Notes: generated from the sequence alone by a model not told the origin. 64,000 nucleotides of DNA from Rhodoblastus sp963727035 (GCA_963727035.1 CAVSEY010000006.1:1-64000), one strand, 5' to 3'; counted from the first letter of the stretch, positions 1-8,684 are shown. Numbers and translations: made by a program.

Positions 1-55
1 GAACCTCCGTATGGCGGAATCAAAATCCGCTGCCTTACCGCTTGGCGACGCCCCA
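1..55 (-). tRNA. tRNA-Gln (anticodon TTG), 3' part cut off by window edge
   Basis: Read on the minus strand, the 5' acceptor strand, D arm and anticodon arm of a tRNA are present. The anticodon loop carries TTG, which reads glutamine codon CAA. The 5' end is at the TGGGGCGTC start. The T-arm and the 3' acceptor strand lie beyond the left edge, so the cloverleaf cannot be completed. It lies downstream of another minus-strand tRNA and may be co-transcribed with it. Confidence 0.85.
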
Positions 56-177
56 ATCTCCGGCGTGGCCGGCGTTGGCGGCGGAACATACTGGCGACAT
101 CGCTTCCGGGCAAGCGCGCGATGAAAATTTTTCGCCCCGTCGCGCGAATGGCGCCAAGGGGCGGACAAAAGCGCGAT

Positions 178-253
178 TGGTGGGCCGGGAGGGACTCGAA
201 CCTGCAACCAGACCGTTATGAGCGGCCGGCTCTAACCATTGAGCTACCGGCCC
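178..253 (-). tRNA. tRNA with CAT anticodon (probably tRNA-Ile2, else elongator Met)
   Basis: The minus strand gives a cloverleaf with acceptor arms GGGCCGG/CCGGCCC, encoded CCA and anticodon loop CTCATAA. A CAT anticodon means either elongator methionine or the isoleucine tRNA whose C34 is changed to lysidine. The D arm (AATGGTTA) and variable region look more like known Ile2 tRNAs, but I cannot settle this by eye. The T stem is odd: GCAGG faces CCCTC, giving two central mismatches (A-C and C-T) where CCTGC would pair perfectly. This is either a sequence error or a weakened tRNA. Confidence 0.8.
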
Positions 254-383
254 CACCCGGCCTGCGACGGCGTAAGGCTGTTTAGACCGATTTCCTCGCC
301 ACTGGCAACGCGCCTGATCGTCCGGGGCGCTTGTTGCAGCGCGAAAAAACTCTATTTATAGCCTGTTTCGTCGGGAGGCCCCC

Positions 384-785
384 ATGACGTCGAAGGTTTT
401 CAAAGTCACGCGCAGCGACGAGGACTGGCGCGCGAGACTCACGCCCGAGCAATATGACGTGCTGCGCGGCCATGGCACCGAGCGCCCAGGCTCCTGCGCG
501 CTCAACCACGAAAAGCGCCCCGGCCTGTTCCGCTGCGTCGGCTGCGGACAGGAGCTTTTCCGCGCGAAAGAAAAATTCGACAGCGGCACCGGGTGGCCGA
601 GCTTTTTCGATCCCCTGCCCGGCGCGATCGAAACCAGCCGCGACCTCGGCCATTTCATGGTCCGCACCGAGGTCCATTGCAGCCAGTGCGGCGGCCATCT
701 CGGCCATGTCTTCGAGGACGGCCCGCCGCCGACTTTTTTGCGCTATTGCATCAACGGTGTGGCGCTGGACTTTAAACCCGACTGA
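384..785 (+). CDS. msrB: peptide-methionine (R)-S-oxide reductase MsrB
   Basis: Reduces the R epimer of methionine sulfoxide in oxidised proteins, using thioredoxin. The 133-residue protein is a single SelR domain. Two CxxC pairs (about C51/C54 and C99/C102) form the structural zinc site. The GTGWPSF motif sits near residue 70 and the catalytic cysteine at about 122 in RYCINGVAL. Length is normal for stand-alone MsrB. It is not linked to msrA, which lies 40 kb away, so the two stereospecific repair enzymes are separate units here. No operon partner is evident; the next gene starts about 90 bases later. Confidence 0.96.
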   Translation: MTSKVFKVTRSDEDWRARLTPEQYDVLRGHGTERPGSCALNHEKRPGLFRCVGCGQELFRAKEKFDSGTGWPSFFDPLPGAIETSRDLGHFMVRTEVHCSQCGGHLGHVFEDGPPPTFLRYCINGVALDFKPD

Positions 786-874
786 GCGCCCGACGAAGGG
801 CGTGCTGGCGATTTCGCGCGAAAACGTTTATGAGCGCGGCAAGGATGAGGCTCCATCAGCTTCAGGGACGGTCA

Positions 875-1327
875 ATGCGGAAGGTTGTCGGCGCCAAACT
901 GCACGGAATCCACGTGACGGACGCCAATATCGACTATCACGGTTCGATCACGCTCGACCCCGATCATTGCGAGGAGGCGGGGATCCTGCCGCTCGAATTC
1001 GTCGAGATCTGGAACAAGAATTCCGGCGCGCGGATCTCGACTTATGTGATTCTCGGCGAGCGCGGCTCGCGTTGCTGCATCCTCAACGGCGCGGCGGCGC
1101 GCACCTGCCAGCCGGGCGACCAGATCATCATCTGCAGCTCGATCTATATCGACGCCGACGAAATCCCCACGCTGCGGCCCAAGGTGCTCGCCTTCGACCG
1201 CGAAAACCGCGTCATCGACCGCCTGTCCTATCAGGTCGATGTCGATGACGCCGGGCGCTACCGCTTCTCCATTCGCGACGAGAACGGCGCGCCGCAGCCG
1301 ATTCCACTGAAGGCCAAGACGTTCTGA
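875..1327 (+). CDS. panD: aspartate 1-decarboxylase PanD
   Basis: Makes beta-alanine from L-aspartate for pantothenate and coenzyme A synthesis. It is a pyruvoyl enzyme made as a proenzyme that cleaves itself between Gly23 and Ser24, visible here as HGS-ITLD. The following ERGSR and NGAAA segments match the family. I chose the ATG at 875 because AGGGAC lies about six bases upstream and MRKVVGAKLHG aligns with the usual N-terminus; an ATG at 830 would add 15 atypical residues. About 150 residues, slightly longer than the E. coli enzyme (126), with the extra length at the C-terminus. Other CoA-pathway genes in the window (coaA, coaBC) are not linked to it. Confidence 0.93.
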   Translation: MRKVVGAKLHGIHVTDANIDYHGSITLDPDHCEEAGILPLEFVEIWNKNSGARISTYVILGERGSRCCILNGAAARTCQPGDQIIICSSIYIDADEIPTLRPKVLAFDRENRVIDRLSYQVDVDDAGRYRFSIRDENGAPQPIPLKAKTF

Positions 1328-1465
1328 CCTTTCCGCAAGGCCGGCCCGGCGAGGGAAAGCGGCGCGCCGCTTTCGCGTTCGGGCGATTTTTCGAACCGCC
1401 AGCATCCGCCTCCGGGCCCCGCCCACTCGGGCGCCGGCCCCAAAGCAATGCTCCAGGAGCAAATG

Positions 1466-2710
1466 ATGACCGCAAAACTGTCGCTGCCCAAGGACAAGAT
1501 CAAGATCCTTCTGCTCGAAGGCATCCACCCGCGAGCGGTCGAGCTTTTCCGCGCGGCGGGCTATGAGAACGTCACCCGGCTGACCAAGGCGCTCGACGGC
1601 GCGGAACTGCGCGAGGCGCTGCAGGGCGTGCACATGGTCGGCATCCGCTCGCGCACCAAGCTCAAGGAAGAAGTGTTCGCGGCCGCCGACCGGCTGATCG
1701 CGGTCGGCTGCTTCTGCATCGGCACCAATCAGGTCTCGCTGCCCTCCGCCCGCATCCGCGGCATTCCGGTCTTCAACGCGCCCTTCTCCAACACCCGCTC
1801 GGTGGCGGAGCTGACCATCGGCGAGATCGTCATGCTGATGCGCCGCATTTTCCCGCGCTCGGTCGAAGCCCACCAGGGCGGCTGGGACAAGAGCGCCACC
1901 GACAGCACCGAAGTGCGCGGCAAGACGCTCGGCATCGTCGGCTACGGCAATATCGGCGCCCAATTGTCCACTCTGGCCGAGGCCATGGGCATGAAGGTGA
2001 TCTATTACGACATCGTCGACAAGCTGCGCCACGGCAACGCCGAGCCCTGCGCGACCCTCGACGAGCTGCTGGCCCAGTCGGACGTGGTCAGCCTCCATGT
2101 GCCCGAAACGGCCCAGACCAAGGACATGATGGGCGAGGCGCAGTTTCGCGCCATGAAGCAGGGCGCCTATTTCATCAACAACGCGCGCGGCACCACGGTG
2201 GACGTGGACGCGCTGGCGCGCGCGCTCAAGGACAAGCATCTGCGCGGCGCGGTTGTGGACACTTTTCCGAAAGAGCCGGCCGGCAACAAGGAGAAATTCG
2301 TCTCGCCGCTCCAGGGTCTCGACAATGTCATCCTTACCCCGCATATCGGCGGCTCGACCGAGGAGGCGCAGGAGCGCATCGGCGCGGAAGTCGCGCGCAA
2401 GCTGATCGACTATTCCGACATCGGCTCGACGCTGGGCGCCGTGAATTTCCCGGAAGTCCAGTTGCCGCCGCGCCCGCAGGGCACGCGCTACATGCATGTC
2501 CACCGCAATGTGCCGGGCATGCTGAGCAAGCTGAACGACATTTTCTCCCGGCGCGGCATGAACATCGCCTCGGAATATCTGCAGACCGACGGCGACGTCG
2601 GCTATGTGGTGATCGAGGCCGATGGCTCGCACGAGAATTGCGAACAGGCTCTGGACGAAATCCGGACGCTGGAAGGCACCATCCGCGCCCGCATCATCTA
2701 CGAGCGCTGA
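1466..2710 (+). CDS. serA: D-3-phosphoglycerate dehydrogenase, short E. coli-type with ACT domain
   Basis: Catalyses the first step of serine synthesis, NAD-dependent oxidation of 3-phosphoglycerate. The 414-residue protein has a split catalytic domain, a central NAD-binding domain with GYGNIG (Rossmann glycine motif), and a C-terminal ACT domain of about 75 residues that in this family binds serine for feedback inhibition. Conserved blocks include GCFCIGTNQV, NAPFSNTRSVAEL and LTPHIGGST. AGGAG lies six bases before the ATG at 1466, favoured over ATGs at 1448 and 1463. The architecture is the short E. coli form rather than the roughly 530-residue form common in alphaproteobacteria. serB and serC are not nearby. 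A strong terminator follows, so it is probably monocistronic. Confidence 0.95.
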   Translation: MTAKLSLPKDKIKILLLEGIHPRAVELFRAAGYENVTRLTKALDGAELREALQGVHMVGIRSRTKLKEEVFAAADRLIAVGCFCIGTNQVSLPSARIRGIPVFNAPFSNTRSVAELTIGEIVMLMRRIFPRSVEAHQGGWDKSATDSTEVRGKTLGIVGYGNIGAQLSTLAEAMGMKVIYYDIVDKLRHGNAEPCATLDELLAQSDVVSLHVPETAQTKDMMGEAQFRAMKQGAYFINNARGTTVDVDALARALKDKHLRGAVVDTFPKEPAGNKEKFVSPLQGLDNVILTPHIGGSTEEAQERIGAEVARKLIDYSDIGSTLGAVNFPEVQLPPRPQGTRYMHVHRNVPGMLSKLNDIFSRRGMNIASEYLQTDGDVGYVVIEADGSHENCEQALDEIRTLEGTIRARIIYER

Positions 2711-2730
2711 TCCGTTTGAAAAACAGGTTC

Positions 2731-2766
2731 GAGGGCGCCGTCGCGGGGCGGCGCCCTCATTTTTTT
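2731..2766 (+). terminator. intrinsic terminator after serA
   Basis: A perfect 10-bp stem (GAGGGCGCCG with CGGCGCCCTC) around an eight-base loop is followed by a run of T residues. It lies 20 bases past the serA stop codon and ends that transcript before rpsA. Confidence 0.9.
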
Positions 2767-2984
2767 GAGGCCGGACGCGCCTGCAACGCCTTGCCAGCGG
2801 CAAGCAAAGCTGCTAGCCGACAGCCGTCGCGGAATTTTCCGCGAAAGAGCCCGCTCCCGACCGCCGGCCCGCGCCGGACACTTTTATGTGAGACGCATCG
2901 AACCAAGATGCGCGCTGGCGGTTTAGGAGCAAATGCAACGCTAACCCAACCGGCGCCGCCCGATCGGGCGTTTCAGGAGAAAAT

Positions 2985-4706
2985 ATGTCCTCTGCCAATA
3001 ACGCGGGTATGAACCCGTCGCGTGACGATTTTGCCGCTCTGCTCGCTGAATCCTATGGCGAGAACGAGGCTTTCGAAGGCTCCGTGGTCAAGGGCCTGGT
3101 GGTCGCCATCGAAAAGGATGTCGCGGTCATCGACATCGGCCTCAAGACCGAAGGCCGGGTGCCGCTCAAGGAATTCACCGGCCATGGCCGCGACGCCGCC
3201 CCCAAGGTCGGCGAGGAAGTCGAAGTCTATCTCGAACGCGTCGAAAACGCGCTCGGCGAAGCCGTGATCTCGCGCGACAAGGCGCGCCGTGAAGAGAGCT
3301 GGGTCAAGCTCGAAAAGGCTTTCGAGGCCGGCGAGAAGGTCGAAGGCGTGATCTTCAACCAGGTCAAGGGCGGCTTCACCGTCGATCTCGACGGCGCCGT
3401 GGCCTTCCTGCCACGCTCGCAGGTCGACATCCGTCCGATCCGCGACGTAACGCCGCTGCTCGGCGTGCCGCAGCCCTTCCAGATCCTGAAAATGGACCGC
3501 CGCCGCGGCAATATCGTGGTTTCGCGCCGCACCGTGCTCGAAGAGAGCCGCGCCGAACAGCGCCATGAGATCGTCGCCAATCTCGAAGAGGGCGTGACGA
3601 TCGACGGCGTGGTGAAGAACATCACCGATTACGGCGCCTTCGTGGACCTGGGCGGCATCGACGGCCTGCTGCATGTCACCGACATCGCCTGGCGCCGCGT
3701 CAACCACCCGAGCGAAGTGCTCAACATCGGCCAGACGGTGAAGGTGAAGATCATCAAGATCAATCACGAAACCCACCGCATCTCGCTGGGCATGAAGCAG
3801 CTGCTCGACGATCCGTGGCAGGGCATCGAGGCCAAATATCCGATCAACGCCCGCTTCCAGGGCCGCGTGACCAACATCACCGACTACGGCGCGTTCGTCG
3901 AGCTGGAGCCGGGCATCGAAGGCCTGATCCACGTTTCGGAAATGTCCTGGACCAAGAAGAACGTCCATCCCGGCAAGATCGTTTCGACCAGCCAGGAAGT
4001 CGACGTGCAGGTGCTGGAAGTCGATTCCGTCAAGCGCCGTATTTCGCTGGGCCTCAAGCAGACCCTGCAGAATCCGTGGGAAGCCTTCGCCGAGAAGCAT
4101 CCGGTGGGCTCCGACGTCCAGGGCGAGGTCAAGAACAAGACCGAATTCGGCCTGTTCATCGGCCTCGACGGCGATGTGGACGGCATGGTCCATCTCTCCG
4201 ACCTCGACTGGAACCGCCCCGGCGAGCAGGCGATCGAGGACTACAAGAAGGGCGACGTGGTGCGCGCCCGCGTTCTCGATGTCGATGTCGAGAAGGAGCG
4301 CATCTCGCTCGGCGTCAAGCAGCTGGGCGGCGACCCCTTCGTCACGGCTTCGGCCGGCGAGGACGGCGAGCTGAAGAAGGGCGCGATCGTCACCTGCGAA
4401 GTGGTCGAGGTGAAGGACGGCGGCATCGAGGTGAAAATCGTCGGCACCGACCTTCAGGCCTTCATCAAGCGCAACGAACTCGCCCGCGACCGCGCCGACC
4501 AGCGGCCCGACCGTTTCGCCGTCGGCGAGAAGGTCGACGCCCGCATCACTCTGTTCGACCGCAAGGCCCGCAAGGTCGCCGTGTCGATCAAGGCGCTGGA
4601 AGTGGCGGAAGAGAAGGAAGCCATCGCCCAGTACGGCTCGGCCGACTCGGGCGCCTCGCTCGGCGACATTCTCGGCGCCGCGCTCAAGGCCCGCGAGACC
4701 AAGTAA
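2985..4706 (+). CDS. rpsA: 30S ribosomal protein S1
   Basis: Binds mRNA on the 30S subunit and helps initiate translation of structured or weakly SD-led messages. The 573-residue protein holds six S1/OB-fold repeats. Domains 3 to 5 are the most similar, each with a DYGAF- or EFGLF-type strand and a closing RISLG motif (about residues 200-440). An AGGAG sits seven bases before the ATG. The 270-base upstream gap is long, which would suit S1 autoregulation of its own mRNA, as known in E. coli; no such element can be proven here. cmk, the usual upstream neighbour of rpsA, is absent. A terminator follows directly. Confidence 0.97.
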   Translation: MSSANNAGMNPSRDDFAALLAESYGENEAFEGSVVKGLVVAIEKDVAVIDIGLKTEGRVPLKEFTGHGRDAAPKVGEEVEVYLERVENALGEAVISRDKARREESWVKLEKAFEAGEKVEGVIFNQVKGGFTVDLDGAVAFLPRSQVDIRPIRDVTPLLGVPQPFQILKMDRRRGNIVVSRRTVLEESRAEQRHEIVANLEEGVTIDGVVKNITDYGAFVDLGGIDGLLHVTDIAWRRVNHPSEVLNIGQTVKVKIIKINHETHRISLGMKQLLDDPWQGIEAKYPINARFQGRVTNITDYGAFVELEPGIEGLIHVSEMSWTKKNVHPGKIVSTSQEVDVQVLEVDSVKRRISLGLKQTLQNPWEAFAEKHPVGSDVQGEVKNKTEFGLFIGLDGDVDGMVHLSDLDWNRPGEQAIEDYKKGDVVRARVLDVDVEKERISLGVKQLGGDPFVTASAGEDGELKKGAIVTCEVVEVKDGGIEVKIVGTDLQAFIKRNELARDRADQRPDRFAVGEKVDARITLFDRKARKVAVSIKALEVAEEKEAIAQYGSADSGASLGDILGAALKARETK

Positions 4707-4727
4707 GCCTCTCGCGACGTCACATTG

Positions 4728-4760
4728 GCCCCGTGCGAAAAAATTCGCGCGGGGCTTTTT
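4728..4760 (+). terminator. intrinsic terminator after rpsA
   Basis: A 12-bp stem (GCCCCGTGCGAA with TTCGCGCGGGGC, one G-T pair) with an A-rich four-base loop is followed by TTTTT. It lies 22 bases past the rpsA stop and separates it from sppA. Confidence 0.9.
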
Positions 4761-4821
4761 CATGCGCCGCATTGTGCTTTTGCGGGCGGCGTCTTAAACA
4801 GGAGCGACCGGAGCGCCCCGC

Positions 4822-5790
4822 ATGACGCAAACCTCGCCCGTTGAAGCTATCCTGGATCGGCGGCAATTGCGCCGCAAACTCACCTTCTGGCGCCTGTTCG
4901 CCCTGGCGGCGATCGTCGTCGCGCTGGTTGTCGCGGCGAGCCGCCTCGGCGGCGCCGAGAACCATCTCACGCCCCATATCGCGCGGATCGAGATCAAGGG
5001 ACTGATCGCCGGGGATCGCACCACGATCAAGCTGATAAAGGAAATCGGCGAATCGCGGGCGAGCGCCGTGATCGTCGCGATCGACAGTCCCGGCGGCACG
5101 GTCACCGGGTCGGAGCGAATCTACAACGCCTTGCGGCAGGTCGCGAAGAAAAAGCCGGTCGTCGCGGTGGTGGACAGTCTGGGGGCCTCGGGCGGCTATG
5201 TCGTCGCGCTCGGCGCGAATCGCATTTTCGCCAGCGACAACGCCCTGGTCGGCTCGATCGGCGTGCTGCTGCAACTGCCGAATTTCGGCAAGCTGCTCGA
5301 TAATGTCGGGGTGAAGGTCGAGACCTTCAAATCCGCGCCACTGAAGGACGCGCCGAATTTCTTCGATCCGACCAGCGACGCCGCCCGCGCGGCGATGAAT
5401 TCGCTGGTCGTCGATTCCTACGACTGGTTCAAGCGCCTGGTGAAGGAGCGTCGCAATATGACCGACGCCGAGCTGGCGGCGGTTTCGGACGGCCGCGTCT
5501 TCACCGGCCGTCAGGCCTTGGCGCTGAAACTGGTCGACGCCAATGGCGGCGAGGACGAGGCGAAGGCCTGGCTGGAGAAAGAAAAGGGCGTCGCCAGGAA
5601 CTTGCCCGTTCGCGACTGGAAAAAACCCGGCGTCGGAGGCAGTTTGGGTCTGTTCAGCTTGGCGACGGCCGCCCTCGAGGCCATGGGCTATTCGCAGGCG
5701 GCGGAGTTGGCGCGCAAGGCCGAGGGCGCCCGCGCCGCCTCGGCGCTTGACGGGCTTCTGGCGATTTGGCAGGTTGACTCGCAACAATAA
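4822..5790 (+). CDS. sppA: signal peptide peptidase SppA (short form)
   Basis: A membrane-anchored serine protease that degrades cleaved signal peptides. The 322-residue protein has an N-terminal signal anchor at about residues 23-42 and one S49 peptidase domain. The nucleophile is predicted to be Ser123 in GASGGY, and the general base is a lysine 47-52 residues later (Lys170 or Lys175), following the Ser/Lys dyad known for this family. The IDSPGG motif lies near residue 88. Length matches the short form with one catalytic domain, not the double-domain E. coli enzyme. It heads a run with ihfB, lapA and trpF. This sppA-ihfB-lapA-trpF order is common in alphaproteobacteria. Confidence 0.93.
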   Translation: MTQTSPVEAILDRRQLRRKLTFWRLFALAAIVVALVVAASRLGGAENHLTPHIARIEIKGLIAGDRTTIKLIKEIGESRASAVIVAIDSPGGTVTGSERIYNALRQVAKKKPVVAVVDSLGASGGYVVALGANRIFASDNALVGSIGVLLQLPNFGKLLDNVGVKVETFKSAPLKDAPNFFDPTSDAARAAMNSLVVDSYDWFKRLVKERRNMTDAELAAVSDGRVFTGRQALALKLVDANGGEDEAKAWLEKEKGVARNLPVRDWKKPGVGGSLGLFSLATAALEAMGYSQAAELARKAEGARAASALDGLLAIWQVDSQQ

Positions 5791-5838
5791 CAAGGCAGCT
5801 CAAGAGCGCGTTGCTTGCGCGGAACTGGGACGACTTCA

Positions 5839-6129
5839 GTGATCAAATCGGAACTCGTTCAACGCATCGCGGACCGGAACCCCCATCTTTACCTTCGCGA
5901 TGTCGAGAATATCGTGAACTCCATTCTCGACGAGGTCACCGAGGCCTTGTCGCGCGGCGACCGGGTCGAGCTGCGCGGATTCGGCGCCTTTTCGGTCAAG
6001 AAGCGCGACGCGCGCGTCGGACGCAATCCGCGCACCGGCGACCAGGTCGATGTCGCTGAAAAATTCGTGCCCTTCTTCAAGACGGGCAAGGAATTGCGCG
6101 AACGACTCAACGAAGAGCCAGAGGCCTGA
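5839..6129 (+). CDS. ihfB: integration host factor subunit beta
   Basis: The beta subunit of IHF, a nucleoid protein that bends DNA sharply at specific sites as a heterodimer with IhfA. I start it at a GTG because the protein then begins MIKSELVQRIA, the standard IhfB N-terminus; an ATG 24 bases upstream would add eight atypical residues. The 96-residue protein has the HU fold with the DNA-inserting beta-arm proline at about residue 64 in GRNPRTG. It sits 48 bases after sppA and 29 bases before the lapA-family gene. ihfA is not in the window. Confidence 0.94.
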   Translation: MIKSELVQRIADRNPHLYLRDVENIVNSILDEVTEALSRGDRVELRGFGAFSVKKRDARVGRNPRTGDQVDVAEKFVPFFKTGKELRERLNEEPEA

Positions 6130-6158
6130 AACGGGGCCGGCCGGCCGCCGACGGACGA

Positions 6159-6530
6159 ATGGGGCAAACCATGCGCGGATTCCTGAAACTTCTCGTTCTC
6201 GCGCCTCTGGCCCTGATTCTGTTGGCCTTTTTCATGGCGAACCGGCAGACTGTCATCCTCCATTTCGATCCGATCCCCGGCGGCGACCTGCCCGCGCCGC
6301 AAATGGTCGCGCCTTTGTATATGGTCATGATCGGGGCGATCATGGTCGGCGTCATCTTCGGCTGGATCTCGACGTGGCTGGGGCAGGGCCGGCATCGCAA
6401 GGCCTTGCGCGCGACCAAGGCGCAGCTTGAAAGCCTGCGCCGAGAAAACGAGGCCCTGCGGGCGCAGAACACCGAACTGCGCCTTTCGCCGAACTCCTCC
6501 ACCGCCGTCGTTCCGACTCGCGCCGCCTGA
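6159..6530 (+). CDS. lapA: LapA-domain (DUF1049) inner-membrane protein
   Basis: A small membrane protein of the LapA family. In E. coli LapA works with LapB to control LpxC turnover and so lipopolysaccharide level; that role here is inferred only from the family. Two hydrophobic segments lie at about residues 9-28 and 48-70, followed by a charged coiled-coil-like tail rich in Arg, Lys, Glu and Leu. The ATG at 6171 (MRGFLKLL) is an alternative start. lapB is not adjacent. It is probably co-transcribed with ihfB and trpF, with only six bases between its stop and trpF. Confidence 0.8.
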   Translation: MGQTMRGFLKLLVLAPLALILLAFFMANRQTVILHFDPIPGGDLPAPQMVAPLYMVMIGAIMVGVIFGWISTWLGQGRHRKALRATKAQLESLRRENEALRAQNTELRLSPNSSTAVVPTRAA

Positions 6531-6536
6531 CGCCAA

Positions 6537-7187
6537 ATGGGCGCCATTGTCAAGATTTGCGGCCTGACGGAAGCGGAGTCGCTCGAAGCCGCTTTGTCCG
6601 GCGGCGCCGACATGGTCGGCTTCGTCTTTTTCGAGAAAAGCCCGCGGCGCCTCGGTCTCCAGCAGGCCCGCGGCCTGTCGGACCAGACGCGCGGCCGGGC
6701 GGAAAAGGTCGCCCTCGTGGTCGACGCCGACGATGCGCGCATCGCGGCGATCGTCGAGGCCCTGGCGCCTGACTGGCTGCAACTGCATGGCGCGGAATCG
6801 CCAGAGCGGGTCGCGGCCTTGCGCAAGGCCTTTGGCTTGCCGATCCTCAAGGCGCTCGGCATTGCTGAAAAGGCCGATTTTTCGCGCGTCGCGGCTTATG
6901 AGGCGGTCGCCGACCGCCTGCTGTTCGACGCCAAGCCGCCGAAGGACGCCGTTCTTCCCGGCGGCAACGGCCTCAGCTTCGACTGGACACTGCTTCAGGA
7001 GGGCGCCCGCGGTCTGGCGAAGAAGGACTGGATGCTTTCGGGCGGGCTCGATCCCGCAAATGTCGCGGCGGCGATCCGCCTGACCGGCGCCCCCGGCGTC
7101 GACGTGTCCTCCGGGGTCGAGACGGCGCCGGGCCAGAAGAATGTCGAAAAAATCCGCGCCTTCATCGCGGCGGCGCGCGCCGCCTGA
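6537..7187 (+). CDS. trpF: phosphoribosylanthranilate isomerase TrpF
   Basis: Performs the Amadori rearrangement of phosphoribosylanthranilate in tryptophan synthesis. The 216-residue TIM barrel has the catalytic cysteine at residue 8 (KICGLT), the GFVFFEKSPR block near residue 35, and the catalytic aspartate in the LLFDAK strand. The C-terminal phosphate-binding GVDVSSGVE segment is intact. It is the end of the sppA-ihfB-lapA-trpF run. trpB and trpA, which usually follow trpF in related genomes, are absent here, so the trp genes are split. Confidence 0.95.
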   Translation: MGAIVKICGLTEAESLEAALSGGADMVGFVFFEKSPRRLGLQQARGLSDQTRGRAEKVALVVDADDARIAAIVEALAPDWLQLHGAESPERVAALRKAFGLPILKALGIAEKADFSRVAAYEAVADRLLFDAKPPKDAVLPGGNGLSFDWTLLQEGARGLAKKDWMLSGGLDPANVAAAIRLTGAPGVDVSSGVETAPGQKNVEKIRAFIAAARAA

Positions 7188-7267
7188 TCCCCGCCGAGAG
7201 CCGCACCCTTGCCCTCGGGTGAGAAACCGATCATCATCAGGCAAATCTTCCGCGCAAGGGCCTGTGC

Positions 7268-7639
7268 TTGAGCGAAAATCCGTCCGAGGCCAGCCTCCAT
7301 CCCTTTCGTCCGCCGCCCCCCAGCGGGCTTGTTCACGAGGTCGTCGGCTTCGACCGGCGCGAGCTGCAGGCGATCCTCGATATCTACGGACGGAGGGTCG
7401 CCGAGGGGATCTGGCGGGATTACGCTCTCGACTTCTCGACGCAGCGCGCGATTTTCTCGATCTTCCGGCGCAGCGGCGAGGCCGCCTTTTACCGGATCGT
7501 CAAGGAGCCGAAATCGGCGCGCAAGCAGGGCGCCTATATGGTGGTCGCCCAGACCGGGCTGATTCTCAAGCGCGGTCCCGACTTGCGGCGCGTGCTCGCC
7601 GTTCTGGAAAAAAAGGCTGCATTTCAGACTGTTGGATAG
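7268..7639 (+). CDS. DUF2794 family protein
   Basis: A conserved alphaproteobacterial protein of unknown function, recognised by the core FDRRELQAILDIYGRRVAEG followed by aromatic- and arginine-rich strands. 123 residues, no signal peptide or membrane segment, and a proline-rich N-terminus (PFRPPPPSG). The first in-frame start is a TTG with a weak ribosome-binding site, so the N-terminus is uncertain. It converges tail to tail with coaA, with two bases between the stop codons. Its high basic and aromatic content hints at nucleic-acid or protein binding, but that is only an impression. Confidence 0.75.
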   Translation: MSENPSEASLHPFRPPPPSGLVHEVVGFDRRELQAILDIYGRRVAEGIWRDYALDFSTQRAIFSIFRRSGEAAFYRIVKEPKSARKQGAYMVVAQTGLILKRGPDLRRVLAVLEKKAAFQTVG

Positions 7640-7641
7640 GC

Positions 7642-8634
7642 CTATAATTTGCGCAGCGCGACCGTTTCGATGCGATGGCGCGCGTCCTTGGTCAAGATCA
7701 GGCTGGCGCGGGCGCGCGTCGGCACAATGTTTTCATGCAGGTTGCGCAGGTTGATGCGCTTCCAGATGCTGCGCGCCGTCGCCTCGGCCTCCTCGTCCGA
7801 AAGATCGGCATATTTCCTGAAATAGGACCGCGGGTCGCGGAAGGCCGTCGAGCGCAGCCGCATGAAACGGGCGACGTACCAGGTTTCCAGCTGGTCTTCG
7901 TCGGCGTCGAGATAGACGGAGAAATCGAAGAAATCCGAGACGAAAGGCGTCTCCTTGCCGTCGCGGGGCAAGCGGCTGGGCAGGAGCACGTTCACCCCTT
8001 CCACGATCAACAGGTCCGGCCGGTCGACGCTGACCTTCTCGCCCGGCACGACGTCATAGGTCAGGTGCGAATAGACCGGCGCCTCGACATGGCTTTGGCC
8101 GGCTTTGACGTCGGAGAGGAAGCGCAGGAGCGTGTTGGTGTCGTAGCTTTCAGGAAAGCCCTTGCGGTCCATCAGGTCCTGGCTTTCCAGTTGCGCATTG
8201 GGCAGGAGGAAGCCGTCGGTCGTGATCAGATCGACTTTCGGCGTGTTCGGCCATCGCGACAGCAGGGCCTGGAGCACGCGCGCCGTGGTCGACTTGCCCA
8301 CCGCGACCGAACCCGCGACCCCGATGATATAGGGGACCTTGCCGTCATCCGCCCCGAGAAACCGCTGAGTCGCCTTGAACAGGCCCTGGGTCGCCGCGAC
8401 GTAAAGCGCCAGCAGGCGCGACAGCGGCAAATAGATCGCGATGACCTCTTCGAGCGAGATCGGATCGTTGAGCGACTGCAACCGCTTGAGGTCTGCGACG
8501 GTGAGCGTCAGAGGCGTGTCGGCGCGCAGCTTGGCCCATTCATCCCTGGAGAAATGACGATAGGGAGAAAGATTGGGCCTGGCGGCTTCGCTGGAAAGGG
8601 CCTTGTCGTCGATCTGGCCGCCGTTTTCAATCAA
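7642..8634 (-). CDS. coaA: pantothenate kinase, type I
   Basis: ATP-dependent phosphorylation of pantothenate, the first committed step of coenzyme A synthesis and usually feedback-inhibited by CoA. The P-loop is GVAGSVAVGKST. LITTDGFLLPN and KGFPESYD match bacterial CoaA closely. I place the start at a TTG preceded by GGAGG with five-base spacing, giving 330 residues, close to the family norm (about 316). An in-frame ATG at 8736 would add 34 residues and overlap hisE by 52 bases. It is the last gene of the histidine operon, an arrangement seen in other Hyphomicrobiales. Confidence 0.9.
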   Translation of the reverse strand: MIENGGQIDDKALSSEAARPNLSPYRHFSRDEWAKLRADTPLTLTVADLKRLQSLNDPISLEEVIAIYLPLSRLLALYVAATQGLFKATQRFLGADDGKVPYIIGVAGSVAVGKSTTARVLQALLSRWPNTPKVDLITTDGFLLPNAQLESQDLMDRKGFPESYDTNTLLRFLSDVKAGQSHVEAPVYSHLTYDVVPGEKVSVDRPDLLIVEGVNVLLPSRLPRDGKETPFVSDFFDFSVYLDADEDQLETWYVARFMRLRSTAFRDPRSYFRKYADLSDEEAEATARSIWKRINLRNLHENIVPTRARASLILTKDARHRIETVALRKL

Positions 8635-8684
8635 GAACGCCTCCAAGATCGCCCCCAAGCCCCGCTCCAGGACCAAACGGCGCC

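Noticed and set aside
124..163. Minus-strand terminator between the two tRNAs
   Set aside because: CGCCCC/GGGGCG arms are short with a long imperfect loop, and five A residues precede the T run; too weak.
872..4772. Very long minus-strand open frames over panD, serA and rpsA
   Set aside because: They mirror well-supported plus-strand genes in a GC-rich genome and lack any recognisable domain.
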